From positions 620,001 to 684,000 of the forward strand of contig OX637634.1 of NCBI GenBank assembly GCA_951802195.1: a stretch of DNA of 64,000 bases, written 5' to 3'. Below are positions 1-11,205 of this stretch, piece after piece; within the stretch, counting starts at the first letter, position 1, and each line of letters begins with the position of its first letter. The stretch is from Tausonia pullulans. Lineage: Eukaryota; Basidiomycota; Tremellomycetes; Cystofilobasidiales; Mrakiaceae. Under the pieces are notes generated by a model, which ran no database searches, was not told the origin of the DNA, and worked only from the letters and a program-made list of their open reading frames with translations. The position numbers and the translations under genes were made by a program.

Positions 1-685
1 GCGACAGCCGCGACTGGAGAAGAGAGAGCCAGCGTCAGCAACGCGTCCCTATCTTACCGCCCCTCTCGCTTTTCGCAACTCCTTGCAGCGCTAACTCACA
101 GTAGTACGCGATGGCGGCACCCTCAGAGATGTAGACGTTGTCGGCAGTCTCGAGGGCGGGGATCTTGCCAAGGGGGAACTAGGAGGAGCACCAAGCGCCA
201 GCCAGAGAGCGACGAAGGACCGAGCACATGGCGAAAAGGCAAGCAAGCATAGCAGGTAGTACGTGTTGCAATTGCGACGATGACAAGCGAGGCAGGAGGC
301 GATATGGGCGTAGGCCGAGGCGACAAACAGCGAGAGAGAAGGCGAAAGAGAATGATAGAAGAAGGCGTGCGAGCAGGTCAGCCACGTTGTCGCTCAAGGC
401 GCTCGGTACAGTCCTCAGGACCCTCCAGCTCAAGGCTGCTTGTCTGACGAGCGTTTTTCGACAGAAGAGTAAAGAGGGCGCTCCCTCTCTAGCTCTGCAG
501 CAACCCTTCACCCGGAACAAGGAGCAAGCACGCACCTTGGCAAGGAACTCCTCCGACTTGTTGGTCTCACCAAAAGTGAAGGCGGGGAGCTCGACCTCGA
601 GGCCGGCGAAGGCGGCGACGGCGAGAGCGCGGCGAGTCTTGAACGACTTCTGGGCGGGAGTGTAGACCTTTCCGACGGGGGACAT
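1..685 (-). CDS. TEF4: Translation elongation factor 1B gamma, N-terminal part (runs off window)
   Basis: This is the 5' part of the gamma subunit of the eEF1B guanine-nucleotide exchange complex, which reloads eEF1A with GTP during translation. The protein starts MSPVGKVYTP at 685. It continues through a GST-N thioredoxin-like fold with the family signature FPLGKIPALE followed by ISEGAAIAYY. Exons read as 685-536, 178-100 and 13 to beyond position 1; the donors are GTGCGT and GTGAGT. Intron 1 is long for this window (357 nt). The GST-C and C-terminal EF1G domains lie outside the window. The start is the only ATG giving the canonical N-terminus. The family call is firm. TEF4/CAM1 is the yeast name for the same subunit. 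Confidence 0.93.
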
Positions 686-1214
686 GGCGAAGGAACTAAG
701 GAGGAGGTGGTTGGAGAGCAAGACGAGTTGCCCTTGCCGACGGCACGCCGCCCGTCTTCCTCGCGAGCGGCCTTGCTTGCCCTTGCCTCCCTCCCGCCTG
801 CCGAAAAATTCGACCACCACTAGGCACGGACCAGCACGCCTGAGTTCAAGCCAACTCCACAGCAGCACAAGCATCTTGGTAAAGCGGGATGAGATCCCTT
901 ATTGGTCCAAATGGAAGATGGGATGAAAAGTGTAGCACGATGATGGGAAGATGCTTGCGCGATGGTGTTTGCTAGCGCGCGCCCTTGCATGGACACCATC
1001 GCTCATTATCAAGAAGCCACCAAATCATTAAAGACCCATTCCCGACGTCACAAACAAAAGTGGCATGGAGTACGTTGCAATGAAACCTGATAGTGCGTGG
1101 CAAGGAAGGAAGATCAGTGAACATCCGTCTCCATCTCCTAGCAAATCCATGAAGCTCACCGATGCCAGCGTAGACGACGACCTTCGTGAAGACTGCACCA
1201 CCAAGATATTTCGG
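686..1214. other. Intergenic: eEF1B-gamma promoter and 3' flank of the phosphatase gene
   Basis: No conserved coding signal was seen. The stretch must hold the upstream region of eEF1B-gamma next to 686 and the 3' end of the phosphatase gene near 1214. Open frames here look like GC-rich noise. Confidence 0.6.
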
Positions 1215-3168
1215 TCAGCCTACGCCCTTCTCCCACTCAATCAGTTTAGACTGACCCTCCCTTCGCGCCTTGAGCGCCTCGCCTTCGCCCTGCCCTCCCG
1301 TCCGCTTGCGGCCCTTCCACTCCAGCTCCTTGATGCGCTCCTCGCGCTTGAGCTCCATCAGGTAGTTTGGTTCCATGACGTCGAGGTCGATGACCGAGGG
1401 GATCGACTCGAGCGTCCGAGAGCGCTTGCGCGTCACGGCCTTGTTGTTGCTTGCAAGGGTGGCGCTGCTGCTGGCGATGGACGAGGATTGCAGCCTCGAC
1501 GCCATCAATGAGGAGGCGGTCGGTGCCGTGGGGGAAGGAGGTGCAGTGGGAGGGATAGGCGCCAGGAGGAGAGAGTAGACGAGAGGCATAATGGCCTTAG
1601 CGACGATGCGGTAGAGGACGATAGCGATGATGCCTGAAGAAACGTGAAGGGTCAGTCGCCGAAGGACCATTCTCGACTTTTGTTGACTCAAGCACTCACC
1701 AACGGCATACTTCGCCAGGCCCTGGACGAAATACTGCCCGATTGTGAGAGATACCTCGCCCGGACCCATCACTGCCCGCACCAGGCTCGGCGAGTTGATG
1801 TTGATCGCGATCCAGCGGCCGAGCGAGGACCCGGCAACGACCGAGGTGAAGGCGATGGCGTCGCCGATGCACGGGCATGGGATAGGTGTTTTGGGGAGGA
1901 GGGTTCCGATAAGGAACACTGGAGGGCGAGGTTAGTCAGAGCCGAGATCAAGGGAGGGAGAGAAAGGGCGCCGCACTGATGGTGACGATAGTGAGGGGGA
2001 CTGAGGAGGGAGTCAGACATCAGTACAGGAGTCCTGATAAGGAAAACTGGAAAGCGTTTCCTCACCCTCCCAGCCTCCAAGCTCAAGCCAACTCTCAACG
2101 GCGTGGTGCGTCAGGGAAATGATCACGTTGAGACCCGCCCCAATGGCGACGCCAACGACACAATCCCAGAAACTGTGCATTCCGCAGTAGATCCTTCCCG
2201 CAACGACGGACGCCCAGAAGAGGAAGAGCGCTGGTGAAAGGGGGGAGTGGGTTAGTCTGAGGAGAGAAGACAGAACGCCGGAGGTGGGACTGACTAATGT
2301 AGATCGCGGCGAGCAGGGCCCCGCTGATGGACGATTGCACTAGCCAAACAGCCGCGTAGAGGGCAAGCGAGGTCGCGGACGCGCTGTGCGATGACGGGAA
2401 GCCGTACTCGAGGTGGTGATACTCCATTGAGAGCCGCGTCACGGGTGGAAGATGCGGGCGAGGGACCTGTAGGATGTCCTTGAGGATGGAGGTGATGTAG
2501 GTGCCCGCTGCGAGAGGATGAGGAGTCAGAGGGAAGCAAAGAACATGTCTGTTCTCGTCTTCTAACCTGCGAGGATGTTGAGGATCCTGAGGGAGAGAAA
2601 AGAGTTAGAGAAAGACGGCGGCTGTCCCCGACACAGGCAGCTCACTCTCGGCCTTCCCTCCTAAGGAGCGAGATCAAAAACGTATCAGAACCTGCTATCG
2701 ACACCAAAGATGATCATCTGCTCACCCAAAGCCCCAGAAGAAGAAGATGGGCAGAAAGAGCATGAAGAAGCCAGTCGTGCCAAGCGCCGAGCTCCAGAGA
2801 AAGTAGCTATCCGCGAGCGGCGTCCTGTATCGTCGCTGTAGTTGGCCAATGGTCTCTGAGGACTGCTTGAGGTCTCGAAGCTAGGCAGAGCGGAATGGAA
2901 AGTGAGCATTCTCTCGCAATGGCCCAAACAAAAGCGTGCATCTACTCACGAGGAACGCTCGGAGGCGGCCGATTAGAGAAAGGGAAGCGGACGCCGGTTG
3001 GGCCGCCGAAGTCGCCTGGGGCGAAGGCGCGGGGTCCACAGACGAGGAAGCACTCGATATGCCCGAATCGGACGTCGATGAACGAGAGTGGCTTGTCGGG
3101 TTCACGGTGATGATAGGCTTGTGAGGGAGAGGCAGCGTTGCATCGCTGAGGGCGGCGGGCAACGGCAT
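1215..3168 (-). CDS. LCB3: Dihydrosphingosine-1-phosphate phosphatase (LCB3/YSR2 type, PAP2 fold)
   Basis: This enzyme dephosphorylates long-chain base phosphates in the ER membrane and so balances sphingolipid signalling. Nine exons: 3168-2950, 2880-2726, 2660-2646 (15 nt), 2586-2567 (20 nt), 2507-2295, 2230-2066, 2000-1977 (24 nt), 1918-1700 and 1633-1215. They sum to 1449 nt, 482 residues. The PAP2 motifs are in order: KDILQVPRP with the basic residues, YGFPSSHSAS (His), and YCGMHSFWDCVVG (Arg-His-Asp region). Several hydrophobic segments surround them, as expected for a polytopic enzyme. The N-terminus is Ser/Pro-rich and the C-terminus charged. Micro-exons 3 and 4 are needed to join the first membrane segments in frame. 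LCB3 and YSR3 paralogues cannot be told apart from sequence alone. Confidence 0.9.
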
Positions 3169-3846
3169 GTTGAGAACCTAGAGAGGCACAATGCTGAAGG
3201 CCCAGCAATGCTCAGCAACTCTACCGCGAGAACAGTTACAAGACACTAAGGGCCTACAGCGTATTAGGATGTAGAGAAGGTAGTTGTAAGAAGAAAAGTG
3301 GTGAGGCGGCTGGCAGGTGGGAAGGAGCGAGCGTTGGCGGGCGGGATGCTGCGACGCTGCTGACGCGCGTCGGATATCGTTTTCCTTGGTACTGGAGGAT
3401 CAGTAGGTCGTATCGTGAGGGTAAGATAGGACGTGAAGATGAGGATCTGCGTAGAAGGGGGAAGGGCGAGTGTTGATGGGCGCCGTTGTGGGTGGGAGGA
3501 AGGCTCGAAGAAAGGAGGCCCGGGTGTCGAAATGAGCGGCAGGCGCGAGGCGGAGAGAAAGCCAGGACTTGGCCGAGAGAGGGGAAGGCCGGGGGCCTCA
3601 GTCGCCTCTCCTTATGATATCTCTCACTGAGATTGGAGCGTGTTCAAACCAGAAAATTGTTCTTATTCCTTGGGTTGACCAGGGTAAGCTCCCGGGTAAT
3701 GCAAGCGATGGTGTGCGCAATGAAGTTGTCTGTGCAAACTCCCACACCATCTCGGTCTCTCCTCATCCTCGACATCGAAAGGACCATCATGAATATCGTA
3801 AGAAGTCTCAGTACACCGTCCACTCCTCCTCATACTGCTGCCACAG
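3169..3846. other. Intergenic: phosphatase promoter, MTW1 3' flank
   Basis: This lies upstream of the phosphatase start at 3168 and downstream of the MTW1 stop at 3847. It is purine-rich around 3400-3600 on the plus strand. No conserved gene was recognised. Confidence 0.5.
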
Positions 3847-5250
3847 CTACGGCTGCCCCTCTTCAATTCCCCTCCCGACTTTATCCAGCCCAGCGTCAAC
3901 ATCATCCAAGCTCCCCCCTCCCTTCGCTTTCCCACCTGCCACACCACCACCACTGCCATCACCGCCACCAGCTCCTCCACTTCCTCCGGCCCTCTTCGCA
4001 TCAGCAGCAGCCGTGGCTCTTTCCTCGATCCCCCGAATGTGCGCTGCCCTCGAGACCTCGAACGCTCCTCCTCCCCCCGGCATGGGTGCTGTTGGAGGCG
4101 AAGTCATGGCCGACCGATCCGATAGCAGCCCATAGAGATCCTTCAGCTTCCCCGCGATCCCCTCCAGTGTTTCCGGCAAGGGCTCCAGCGTGTGCTTCGC
4201 CGCAAGCGACCGGATGAAGGCGATCTCGTCGAGGAGCGCCTGGGTGCGAACCACGGCGAGTTGAGAGAGGGCGGTCGCGCGGGTGAGGGTCGCTTTGAGG
4301 CGGCGTTTCTATGAGAGAACAACAGCAGGTCAGCCGTAGGAAGAAGAGTCAAGGGGAGAGAGTAGGAAGGCCAAGGGACACACCTGCTCGACCTTGGTTC
4401 GGAGGGCTTCGAGCGAGGCGTCGATCGTCCGTTCGCCGTCTGGTAGCTCTGAGACGTACTTCCCTCGAAGGAAGTCGAGCCCCTCATGGGCGGGCTGCAG
4501 TGGTACGGACAGTGAGGGTGAGCCTTGGAGAGCCTGGAGCGAACGAGCGAACGCGCGACAGACGCACCAGCACGACTCCGCCCCACTCTCCAACCGTAAA
4601 CGCATTCCGATAGCTCCAACTCATGAACAGCTCCATCGCCGCATCCATCTGACTCGTCAGCAGTGTCTCGAGTGCGTGCAGACCCGTGTCCATCTCCAAC
4701 TCAAGCGCCTCAGTCGTTGGAGGACGGACGCCCTTGGGTAGGGACGCGGCTGGAGGGGGGTCAAGGCGAGAGGAAAGCCAGGTCTCGAGGGTTTGAAGGA
4801 TGGAGAAGATCTCTGCGTTGGCCGCTTCGTGCTGAAGGGAGGGGACAAGTATCAAATGGATGGAGGGAGGGAAGACGCGCAAGAGAGGGAAGGAAGGCAG
4901 GGTCAGCGAGGAGACGCGTCGCGTCCTCGTGTTGATCGAAGCACTCGACGACGGCGAGGACCGACAATATCAAAGAGGAGCTTGCGCGCTGGGTAGCCCA
5001 TCAGCTGCGTGACTACATCGAGCTGCTGGTCCTCAGTAAGCCGATCGACGAGCCTGCCCGAAGGGAGGACGTAGCCAGGCGTGCAGGTCGTAGCTGGTGG
5101 GAAGTGGCAGTCGGCGGGGGCAGCTGTAGCGGTCGCGCTAGGAGGGGCGGCGACAGCAGTGTCGTCAGGGGCGAGTTGAGATGCGGATGCTGGAGAGGTG
5201 GAAGAGGGGGCACTGGCGGATGCTCGAGAGCGGCGAGGTTTGGATGACAT
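3847..5250 (-). CDS. MTW1: Mis12/Mtw1 kinetochore protein
   Basis: This is a subunit of the MIND/Mis12 complex that links inner-kinetochore chromatin to Ndc80. Four exons: 5250-4966, 4831-4568, 4494-4384 and 4308-3847; 1122 nt, 373 residues. The Mis12 core is clear: TQLMGYPARKLLFDI near residue 85 (the family has an L-x-Y-P motif followed by D-I/V), GLHALETLLTSQMD, then RNAFTV and PAHEGLDFLRG, matching the family RNIFTVP and HYEGLD blocks. The first about 60 residues are a Ser/Ala/Pro-rich extension. The C-terminus is Gly-rich and low complexity. The donor of intron 1 (GTCGGT) is weak but the frame demands it. The match rests on the conserved core only; the rest diverges, as is usual for this protein. 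Confidence 0.82.
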
Positions 5251-5590
5251 GGTGAAGAAGGGGGAGAGCCGTAGGTGGTAGTGGTTGGGGACGCGAAGCG
5301 CGAGGCGCTCTGTAATTCTCGCTCGCTGCGCCGTTTTCTTGTCAATCGACCATGATAGGAGCCAAGATGCGACATAGGATAGGTGTGTAGATACAAAACA
5401 ATATAGACTAAAGGGCTAAATGATGAATAGAAGAGGGAAGGGTTAAGAGAAAGAGACAGACCGGTCCGGTGAAGAAGGAAAGATAGAAAGACAAGGGATG
5501 AGTCCAGCTTCGCCTTTGCCTCTCTAGAAGTTCCTCTCCGATTTTAAAGGCAACAATCCAGGAAGAGTTCGTTAGAAGGAAGGAGGGAGC
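5251..5590. other. Intergenic: MTW1 promoter
   Basis: This is the upstream region of MTW1, whose start is at 5250. The left part is moderately AT-richer (5390-5480). No gene was seen. Confidence 0.5.
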
Positions 5591-7533
5591 CTAGTAGGCA
5601 GCAGGGCCCATCCGAGACCCTGTTTTGCGCCGACGACCAGCGAATGCCGAAGGCTCAACGGGAACGAGGGAGACGACGGCGGGGGCGTCATCAGCCGCAG
5701 GGGTGCTGGTGACCTTTGGGAGGATGACGACGATGGACGACGTGCCGATCTGGATGACCTGCGAGGCGGCAACGGAGGGCATCAAGGTGGTCGTGTCGAT
5801 GGGGAAGGTTGTGGCCTCCGCGGCCTGCGTCGGGGTAGGGGCAACGCTGCTGCTAGTGACGTGGACGGCAGTCGTGCTGTTGTCGAGACCCTCGACGATG
5901 GAGGTCTTGGCATCGTCGTCAGAGACGGCGCGGATCACATTGTTGTTAAGGATGGTGCTGTTGGCCTCAAGGCCGGGTATCCACATCGTGCCGTTGATGG
6001 AGATGGTGCCGTTTCCAGAGAAGGTGCTGTTGCCGGTCCATGTGATGTTGGCATCAGGGACGAGGACGGTGCCATTCGAGATGACGGGGACGATGGTAAC
6101 GGTGTCGCCTCCCTCGTCGTCGCCGTTGACACCTGGAACGACACCGACGGAGACCTGGGTAGCGACGGCCGAGGCGACAGCGCTCGAGGCCATGCCAGTA
6201 GGCTCAGGAAGGCCGGCGGTGGAGATGGTCGTTGTCGGAGCGGTGGTCGGCTCGGGAATCCATGCCGTGTTCGGGGTCTCCTCGACCGCGGGAGCCTCGT
6301 CCTCGCCGGCAGTGGCAGTCGGGGTAGTCACAGGGATGGTGCCATCCACGCCGGGAAGGGTGTACGTAAAGTCCGGGGTCGTGGTCGGGAGGAGCGACTC
6401 GATGATGGCGTCGTCGGTGATGGTGGGCGGAACAGTGTTCTCCCCGGTGGCGGGCGTGGCCTCAGCGGGCTCCTCGGTGATGGTAGACGGAGCGTGCGGG
6501 ATCTCGTAGGCCGGATCCGAGGTCTGGACGGAGTCGGGAGTGTAAGTCGAGGCGGTGGGTGTAGCAGCGGGGACGAAGGTGGGCGAGGCGGTCGCGGTGC
6601 CGTCGGCGCCCTCGAGGACAACGTAGTCCCAGTGTCCGTCAGCCTCCTAAGTGGGCGAGAGTAGGAGAGAGGTCAGAAATGCACGCAGCAAAGGAAAATG
6701 GCGCGGTGAGAACACACCTTGGTTGGGACGAGCTTGAGGTAAACGGTCGGAAGGATCTTGTCCATCCAGCCCTCGTCTTCCAATTTGGCAACAACATCCT
6801 CGACCGACGTCGGCTCGGGCGGGGCAACGGTTGTCGTATCCGTCTGGGTCTGGGTCTGGGTCTGGGTCTGGGTCTGGGTCTCGGTGGCGGTGGCGGTGGC
6901 GGTGGCGGTAGTGACCTCGGTCGACATGATCGTCGCCGTCTCGGTGGTGGCCTCGATCTTGGTCTCCGTGGCTGTTGCAGTGGCCGTCTCGGTGGCCGTC
7001 TCGGTCTGAGTTTCAGTGGCGAACTGAGTCTCCGTAGCGAACTGAGTTTCGTAGATCGTGTTGAGGATCGTCTCGGTCGCATAGACGGTGACCTGAGCAG
7101 CAACCTCAGAGGCCGACTCGGTGACGGTCGTCGTCGAGACCGAGGCGTTGGCCTCTGGGAGGAGAATAGTGCCGTCTTCGCCTATGGTGAGGACGATCGT
7201 CCCGTTCACAAGGGTCCCGTTCGCCGTGGGCTGGGAGACGTTAAGAGTAAGGGTCCCGTTGTTCGGCGAGGTGAGGAACGGCGCCGGGATGGGGATGAGC
7301 GGCGTCGAGCTGTTGGCATCAGAGCCCCCGACTGGGACTGTGGTGTTGCCTGGGAAGATGGTCGAGTTATCGACGGTCGTCCCGTTAGACAGAGGGAAGT
7401 CAGTCGCGTTGGACGCGAGCGACACGGTGATGGGCGCCTCGTCGGCCGGGAGGAGAGCGATGCGTTTGTTCAGCGGAACGGCGTGGGCGAGAGACGAGGC
7501 CGAAAGGAGTGCGAGGAGCGTGGAGGTGAGCAT
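5591..7533 (-). CDS. Secreted or cell-wall Ser/Thr-rich protein with TQ repeats
   Basis: No named family was recognised. Two exons, 7533-6718 and 6646-5591, give 623 residues. The protein begins with a signal peptide (MLTSTLLALLSASS, cleavage likely near AHA-VP). It is rich in N-x-S/T sequons such as SNGT, DNST and GNTT, and in Thr/Ser/Ala stretches, so it is probably heavily glycosylated and secreted or wall-bound. A run of alternating Thr-Gln is coded by a (GTCTGG)n tract at 6842-6880, followed by a (GGTGGC)n tract. A short folded-looking segment spans the exon junction: VEDVVAKLEDEGW, then HWDYVVLEG. No GPI signal is obvious; the C-terminus is basic (GRRRKTGSRM). Function is unknown. Confidence 0.75.
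6842..6909. repeat. Hexanucleotide microsatellite inside the secreted-protein gene
   Basis: Tandem GTCTGG units run from about 6842 to 6880 and GGTGGC units follow to about 6909. In the coding (minus) strand these read as Thr-Gln and Ala-Thr alternations, so unit gain or loss keeps the frame. Confidence 0.85.
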
Positions 7534-8936
7534 GTTATCGGTTGGTTTGGGGAGTGGGATGTAGCGCCTGGCTGCTTGGATGTATGGGGTCTGCGCCAGA
7601 GGAAGGCCGAGTCAGAGGGAAGAGTCCACTGCAATAGGGAAGATAAAATAAGGAGACTCACCGAGTAGAGTGTGAGGGAAAGGGAAGTGGATCGTCGACT
7701 TGCGAGCGATGGTTAGACCGGCTAAGCTGGAGGGAGGACGGAGTGGGAAGGGGTAGGAGGGAGCGCGCGAGGGAGGGAGGGAAGGAAGGCCGAGAAGGAA
7801 GTTTGTCGATGTAGTTGGAAGGAAGGGAGGTCGTGGCTCGGACTTGGCCTTTTACTTTCCGCCGCACACTGCTGCTGCGGCCCATGTCTATCGCCGGAAT
7901 GAGAAGAAGGGGCCAATGATGGTGAGTAGCGTGAAATGAGAGGGTGGCTGGTTGAACCAACATGTCCGCGTCAGGCCTGCTCCGCCCCGCTGAGACTGCC
8001 CGCATGCGGTCAGGTTGACCAGCCTCGCCTTCCCTGTCGCGTTCTCCCTTCTCTTTCCCTCCTTCCCTTGGTCTCACTGCTCACAAGAGCGGTCAAACCC
8101 CCTCCTCTGTCTCACCCCAATTCTAGAGCCTCCGAGATGAGAGAGGCTGAGCAAAAGCAAGAATGTTGGCTGACGGGCCATTCGCCTTTCCTCATCTCAG
8201 CGTCATCTCGGAGGCAGATCCTCCATTGGACTCGCCCCTCACCGTCACTTTCGCAAGACGAGCGAAGGAAAGGCCAGGCCTTATCATGATCTCAAGTTGA
8301 TGAAGAGCACACGTTCGAACCAAGATTAGACCCCTTGTCCCCAATCTGCGCGCGCCCGTCTTTCTGCCTTCTTACCGAATCAGCTCAGCCTTAGCTCCTG
8401 AATTGTAATACATGCATGCTATAACTGACGAGAGCGAGAAAAAGAATGTGAGCGACGCAAAGCATGCTCTCCGCTCGCAAAGAGTACGGATGGTGGCCTC
8501 GGCGGTGGCGACGTGTATCTTCTAGTCCTCCATCACCCTCATGCGACCAGCCTAACTCGTCAGTGGCTCAACAGAGAGAGAGGGAAAAGGTTCTAAGCAC
8601 GAAAGTCAGGGCGATAGGCTGGCAAATGAAGAAGCCACAACGAGCGGAACGTGTAGTTGTATCGCCGTCCGAGTGGACGCTCTATCAACCTTCCCGCCTT
8701 TCTTGCTCATCTTCCGCCAGTCGCGGTCCAAACGAGCAAATACCAGTATATACTTCCTGTCCAGCGAACCCCCCCCCCCCTTCTATCCCATCCTCCTCCC
8801 CTTCCCACCTCCTACCAGAGTGAGTACTTGCAGGCACTCCCACCACCCTCCCCTCCGCCATAACAGATCACCACTGCACTCTAAACGCTTCAACAACCGC
8901 CATCATTCCCAAGGTACATGCCCACAAGGTTCGATC
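7534..8936. other. Gene-poor stretch upstream of the secreted-protein gene
   Basis: It contains the promoter of the secreted-protein gene, pyrimidine-rich stretches near 8020-8070, and an 11-C run at about 8769-8779. I see no conserved coding sequence or RNA gene. Confidence 0.5.
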
Positions 8937-10036
8937 TCAACATCCAAGTGCGGCCTTGATCGTGCATGTGTTCGACCTGCTGATGCCATGTCTACCGGGG
9001 ACAAGGCGAGTGCCGGTCAGGTTCCGACTACCTGGAGAGGAGGAGGATAAGTGTGCAGCGCAGGCGCTGGTGGACAGAGAGGGGCCATACGGAATGGCAT
9101 TCACGAACAGCGTCCCAAACCTGACGTATGTCCGACTTCTCGAATATAAGCGCGCACCGACTCTCCACCTCAGTACTGCGACCACCGGCGACGAACACAA
9201 CACCAACGAGATCCTGTCCCTCTCCCATGTCGTGTCTGTCACTCCGCGGCCAGCCAGAGGAGGAAACATCTGCCTGCGAGGAGGGAGCGAGCCCAGGGGC
9301 GGAATCGATTTGAGTGAATTGGGGGGAGGGGCAGTTTCGAACCGTGCGAGTGAGGGTGCTGAGAGAGCTGGGCGAAGAGGCGGATGAGGCGGAATTGGGT
9401 GAAGTAGGTGGAGATGTGCCAGACGACAGACTGGAGATTGTTTTAGTTGGCCTAGGGTGACCGGACTTTCGACATAGGCTCAAGATGGTTGCGAGGATCT
9501 GAGAGACTGCACTCAGAGGCTTCGAGGCAGGTTCTCAATGCAGCGGTGTATGAGCTTGAGATTCGCTGAGAAGAGTCCCTCCCAGCCAACGCACCTGTCT
9601 GGGTACCCAGAGTCGGAGAACGCGAGAGAGCTCTACATCAGTCAGGTCGCGAACGTCGCCACAGACCCACAGAAGTCTGAATGTACGTCGACTTGCTCGC
9701 ATAAGAGAAAGACTTCGTCAGGCCGTGACAGACTGACTGACCAACACGAGCTGCCACATAGATCGCTGGACTGAACGTATTAAGCTCGTCTCGTCTGTTG
9801 TCCACGAAGGCGAAGACCAAGTTGCCGATAGCCTGGAACTGAGAAAAGGCGAGTGACACATTCAAGCACCATGGCCACTTCGATAGGTTAAGCTTATCCA
9901 AGAGCCAGCCAGGCATACCTGCACCCAATGCACGGATAATACAGGTTGATGCTCCGATTCAAACAGCGCCCCGAGGCAAATGCGTAACAGAGTTCCGAGG
10001 GTAGACGCCCCCGCAAGGAGAGCAAGCGTTCTCGGT
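8937..10036 (-). pseudogene. Fluoride export protein (FEX/CrcB family)-like locus, probably degraded
   Basis: Minus-strand pieces match the two CrcB halves of fungal fluoride channels. The first half shows GTLLRICLGALF (exon-like 10036-9919), then AIGNLVFAFV and IYVAARV (9838-9742), then FCGSVATF near 9676-9650, the hallmark of this family, and SQILATILSLC near 9510. A second half shows VVAVLRW and RFGTLFVNAI in 9230-9100. Several pieces join with plausible splice sites. However, no ATG lies in frame upstream of the first block, the frame changes by one base between about 9560 and 9520 with no usable donor, and the final CrcB helix with its own FCG motif is not found. I therefore think it is a decayed gene. 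An intact gene with unusual splicing remains possible. Confidence 0.5.
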
Positions 10037-11205
10037 CTGTACAGAGGGAGCAAGGAAGGGTTTTTTGAACGCCTCGAGATGTCCTGCTTGTAGATTGTCG
10101 GGGCGTTGACGTGCGTCGAGTCGGAGGAGGAGCCGGTGGTGGGGCCCGTCGAGAGGGACAGGAGGCGATCCTTGCCACTAACGGTGGCCTCTGACGGCTC
10201 GGGCTGTAGGGCGTTCAAGGGGGAGGATGTCTCGCAGGGGGCAGAGCGAGTCGAAAAGGCGCGGAGCTGGGAGTATGCAAGGGTGTGAGCGAAGGAGACA
10301 AGGAAGACAGGCGGAGGAAAGCGACGCACGCAAGCTGCTAAGCCCCCGCCTGGCCACCACTGCCGCTGCGACTTCTCCGCAAGTGACAGTCACCCAGGAA
10401 GAAGAAGCGGCTGCGAGACAGATGCAGTCAGGTGCAAAGAGGCCAGGCAGAGGGCTGTTGGGGCGTGGAGGGAGAAGCTCTCGGCTTTCCTGCTGCCTAA
10501 CGTCCCTTCTCTGTCTGCGGGCGGCCGGGTGAGTCGATCGATGGCCGGAGCACACCGACGATCTGCGGGGCACAAGGGATGCATGCGTCACTGGAGAGGA
10601 GCGACTGCGGGCAGGAGAAGCATGGAGGCAAGGAAAGACCGAACCTGGGAGAACACCATCGGCCATTGCACGCAGGCAGGGACTGCCCTCGGCTCGGGCG
10701 ACTCGGCCAAACATCGGACAGCCAGGCATGGCCGATGGACGAGCGCGAAATCGAAAGAGGCAAAGTGCGTCAGCAAGATCCGCCTCGGTGACTACTTCAC
10801 GCGGGCGAGTGGCGTCGAAGCCGAGGGAAGGATGAGAGAAGTCGACCGACCCAGCTGTTCTCTGAGCTGTCTGGCACGCATCGCTCGAGCCCGCGTCGAG
10901 ATGACCCCGTCATTCTCCTGGAGCGCCGAGGGCTGGACATGCGCGAGACGAGGACGCATAAGGACGATACCGGGGGAAACGGAGGGTGGCCGGCAGGGAC
11001 ATTCACGGGACGCGCGTCCTCCGTCGCCGGCCGTGCTGGCCTGGCTCTGTGGCTGCTCGTAGCCACCCGCCGCTCGCCGCCCCCGTGGTCTCCGGCCGCC
11101 GCTCGTCGTCCCTGGCCCACCTCGCTCGCTTGCACCCCTCAACCCCCATCCCGCTATCGAGCGACCCCCACCCCAGCCTCTCTTCCCTCCCACCAGCCCC
11201 ACACC
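10037..11205. other. Long GC-rich leader and promoter region of the bZIP gene
   Basis: There are long open frames on both strands but no family match. The stretch precedes the bZIP start at 11206 and may hold its promoter and untranslated leader. An upstream exon of the FEX-like locus could also lie here. Confidence 0.4.

Noticed and set aside
6679-7668. 329-codon plus-strand open frame across the secreted-protein gene
   Set aside because: Antisense shadow with Gly/Leu runs produced by the hexanucleotide repeats. The minus-strand reading has a signal peptide and sequons.
10529-11062. 177-codon plus-strand open frame upstream of the bZIP gene
   Set aside because: No family resemblance, biased composition, and competing open frames on the other strand. 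Probably leader or promoter DNA.
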